Source: Penaeus vannamei
Taxonomy: Eukaryota > Arthropoda > Malacostraca > Decapoda > Penaeidae
Length of the DNA stretch: 20,000 nt
Assembly (NCBI RefSeq): GCF_042767895.1
Contig: NC_091570.1
Coordinates: 20,303,858 to 20,323,857 of the forward strand
Direction of reading: 5' to 3'
Made by a program: the position numbers and the translations under genes. Positions 17,799 to 20,000 of this stretch are shown piece after piece. The notes under the pieces were generated by a model, which worked only from the letters and a program-made list of their open reading frames with translations, made no database searches and was not told the DNA's origin. How positions within the stretch are numbered: position 1 is the first letter of the stretch; every line of letters begins with the position of its first letter.

Positions 17799-18273
17799 AC
17801 CAATCTAGCCAATATCTGTCAACCATCCTTTCAAAGACGAAAGCTAACAAATAAAAAAGTGATCACTGTAGTGAGAAAATAGATAACAAAAGATAAGCTG
17901 AACATTAACATCAAGTTCTTCACTTGGGCTACTTACAATATTTGTTGCATAAATACATACATCTTTTTTGTGACTATGATATAATGCTAAGGTTATTCTG
18001 ATAACCACTGTAGATTACCTTCAGTAACAAAAGCATATTAAAAAATATCAAAGGATTATTCCAATATCTAAGACCTTTAAAGATAACAAGCTGAATTTAA
18101 TTCCCTTGCAATATAAGAAGCATATAATGCAATAAGGTATTACTTTCTGTTCTAAAAGGAAGAAATATATTAGGGTTTCTATTCCATAAAAAAAATTCTT
18201 AAAACTCTCCATGACATAGTTACAATATAAATTTTTGTTAATAAAAGTCAATACAACAGAATATTAACAAAAT

Positions 18274-18279
18274 TTTATT
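18274..18279 (-). terminator. Poly(A) signal AATAAA for the minus-strand gene
   Basis: The + strand reads TTTATT, i.e. AATAAA on the minus strand, about 204 nt past the stop codon. It is followed on the minus strand by TCTGTTGTATTGACTTTTA, which is GU/U-rich. This gives a short 3'UTR for the MTIF3-like gene. Confidence 0.5.
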
Positions 18280-18482
18280 TATATCAACATACTTCTAAAA
18301 ATATTTCCTATTTACATAAACATTGTTTCACAATATTTAGTTTTATCCTCAGATGTCTTTTTTAACTTAACACTTAAAATGCTGGAGAATACTTTTCAGC
18401 ATTTGTAAGTTACCAGTTGAATATCACCAACCCATGGAGAAATTATCCTCAAAATTCATGTGCAAATTTGATGAAATTTTCC

Positions 18483-18719
18483 TCAACTTTCCATTTTTCT
18501 TCCAAGATCAGATACTTCATAGTCAGGGTTCAGATCTTGATTTCTCTCTGCTGTCTTTGGAGGTTGTTCGTTTCTTGCTTTTAAATTACCAATGTTTTCT
18601 GTCTTAGCTTCTTTGGCAGGTGCAATAAAAAATTTAATGTCTCCAGCCTTAACACGTCGCTGCAGAATGCGGCCTCCAAAACCCACTACATTTGCTTCAA
18701 TGGTATTGTAAATAGTCTC
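18483..18719 (-). CDS. Mitochondrial translation initiation factor 3, last coding exon
   Basis: On the minus strand the acceptor is CATTCTATAG and the exon begins ETIYNTIEANVVGFGGRILQ. It runs through RRVKAGDIKFFIAPAKEA and ends GRKMES then TGA: 78 residues, phase 0. It continues the C-terminal IF3 fold (family EIFHQILQTMPGIATFSSRP...ALMCVLRAL). It then has a charged, probably disordered tail typical of metazoan MTIF3, which is longer than in bacterial IF3. In that family the factor helps dissociate mitoribosomal subunits and position start codons in the matrix. Open frames beginning inside this exon are only parts of it. Confidence 0.75.
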   Translation of the reverse strand, partial: ETIYNTIEANVVGFGGRILQRRVKAGDIKFFIAPAKEAKTENIGNLKARNEQPPKTAERNQDLNPDYEVSDLGRKMES

Positions 18720-19727
18720 CTATAGAATGGCAAGAAGAATTTAAAATAAATCAACAAGATAGACAAAAATCAAACTTATAAATAACAGAATTTTCAAAGT
18801 GATGCTTATGAAGAGAGAGAATTTAAGTCTGAAAATTCAAATATTCTATTAGAGCCAAATTAGATTTTCCTATAATCTAAATCTAGGAACTCGTAGTTTA
18901 TGCACATCAAATATGAAACAAAGATCAATATCTATGATACGTAATGGAGACAAACATCTAAATTCATTAGTTTGTGATTGCCTTGTTTGGCGTTTCTAAA
19001 ATCATGAAAATTTCTAATTTCTGAAGAAATAAATTGGAAACATCTCTAGTACCATTTGTATAATTTATCTACCTTGAAAATGATATATCATAACAATATA
19101 TAAATGAATAAAGACATTGATAAATAAACTGATAAATAAATAAGTAAACTGATACATAATAGTAGTATTACAAACATTAAATCATTCAGTATCTATCAAA
19201 CTTTCATATGGTGCAGATATTCCTTATGTTTGCTTACATTTCCTTCATAAAAAAATATAAATAACTCCAAACATGATAAAATGGTAACTTTCACCACAAT
19301 GGCAAGCAAATACAGTGAATGGAAACCTGAACAAAAATAAGTAATTAGGTATGACTGCACTTGTCTAAATGAAAGCAGTGTCATATCCAAACATTCTGTT
19401 TGCATAAAGCTTCAATGCTGATATGAAACTGAGATTATGATTATTATAACGTTATTAAAATACTAATAGCAATAAAATATATATTCTGAAAATCAAATAA
19501 AAGGGTAAATAGGTGACTAAGTTCTTAGGGTGCCTTCTATGTGTAAACTTAATTGATAAACTAAAATCACAGTAAACACAGCATGTTTATGTGTACCATC
19601 CTGGCATAAATGAGTAAAAAAAAAAAAAATTAAAGTGCATCATTTCATATTAATTTACAATAGGCTTATTGCAATGATGCCTTTCACATCCCAATGAATC
19701 CTAAGTCTAGGCTGTTAGGCAACTTAC
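18720..19727 (-). other. Intron of the MTIF3-like gene (1008 nt)
   Basis: It runs on the minus strand from GTAAGT to CTATAG. It is AT-rich, with a long A-run near 19616-19629 (+ strand). I see nothing coding. Confidence 0.75.
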
Positions 19728-19868
19728 CATATCATCTGGAGAGCATCCTCGTGAAGATAGTGTGACCTTTGTCTGATGACCTTTCTTTAACCATTTTTCA
19801 ACATTATGGAGTTTTGACATCAGGTCATGCTCAGCAATCTTTCCAGAAATGGTTAATATCTTCTCCCC
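19728..19868 (-). CDS. Mitochondrial translation initiation factor 3, penultimate coding exon
   Basis: On the minus strand the acceptor is TTTCCTTCAACAG and the donor ATG|GTAAGT; 141 nt, phase 0/0. It encodes GEKILTISGKIAEHDLMSKL, then HNVEKWLKKGHQTKVTLSSR. This fits the IF3 C-terminal consensus: an I-x-x-HD-x-x-x-K helix followed by (F/W)(L/I)KKGH-x-V-x-(V/I/L). Human MTIF3 has KIGQHDLDTKTKQIQQWIKK at the same place. The protein's N-terminal part, including the mitochondrial targeting sequence and IF3 N-domain, lies beyond 20000. Confidence 0.82.
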
Positions 19869-20000
19869 CTGTTGAAGGAAATAAGCTATAAAAAAAAGTA
19901 ATACTAAATAAATTCAATAGTAAAACAATACTGGATACAAAGTAATAGATAAGTTCATTTAAAAAATGTGAATACAAGATATACCAGTAAATGAAACTCA
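19869..20000 (-). other. Intron of the MTIF3-like gene (partial)
   Basis: This is AT-rich sequence upstream of the acceptor at 19869-19870 on the minus strand. I see no exon before the window ends. Confidence 0.6.

Larger units (their letters stand above)
17141..18254. other. AT-rich intergenic spacer between convergent genes
   Basis: Apart from the TTAA-bounded palindrome and the 30-bp tandem repeat, I see no gene or conserved frame. Pumilio-like octamers at 17343 and 17418 would be functional only if the upstream 3'UTR extends this far. Confidence 0.55.

Overview
This window is animal nuclear DNA. Coding sequence comes in short pieces bounded by GT...AG introns, there are no bacterial-style operons, and the introns are AT-rich with very long dinucleotide microsatellites ((GA)n and (TA)n). 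Heavy simple-repeat load, compact introns and an arthropod-like PDZ-GEF suggest an arthropod, most likely a decapod crustacean such as a penaeid shrimp. The organism is an inference from style, not proven.

Main gene (+ strand, 2773-15601): a Rap guanine-nucleotide exchange factor of the RAPGEF2/RAPGEF6 family (PDZ-GEF; dizzy in Drosophila). I could join 21 coding exons in one continuous frame: 3993 nt, 1330 residues plus stop. Domain order is acidic/His-rich N-terminal region, cyclic-nucleotide-binding-like domain, REM, PDZ, RA, catalytic RasGEF (CDC25), then a Ser/Pro-rich tail ending in the family's C-terminal PDZ ligand VSAV. The first visible exon opens mid-protein, so the true N-terminus probably lies upstream of the window. 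Bases 1-2772 hold no supported exon; they carry three (GA)n-(G)n arrays and purine-rich sequence.

The most unusual part is 10575-12949. Exon 17 has a good donor at 10574, but reading through it opens a 2.4-kb uninterrupted frame. This gives an alternative C-terminus of about 750-790 residues that ends in VDYV and is followed by its own AATAAA signal. The first 120 nt of the extension look like an in-frame retained intron (exitron). The gene can therefore apparently make a compact form ending in VSAV and a form roughly half as long again that ends in VDYV. Several tandem splice acceptors (51-nt, 45-nt, 3-nt NAGNAG and 10-nt spacing) add further predicted diversity.

From 15602 to about 17140 is a probable long 3'UTR, followed by AT-rich intergenic sequence with a TTAA-bounded short palindrome and a degenerate tandem repeat of about 30 bp. 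On the minus strand, 18483-19868 holds the last two coding exons of a mitochondrial translation initiation factor 3 gene (MTIF3), arranged tail-to-tail with the Rap GEF gene. Its 5' exons lie beyond position 20000. The two genes have no evident functional link: one acts in Rap/junction signalling, the other in mitochondrial translation.
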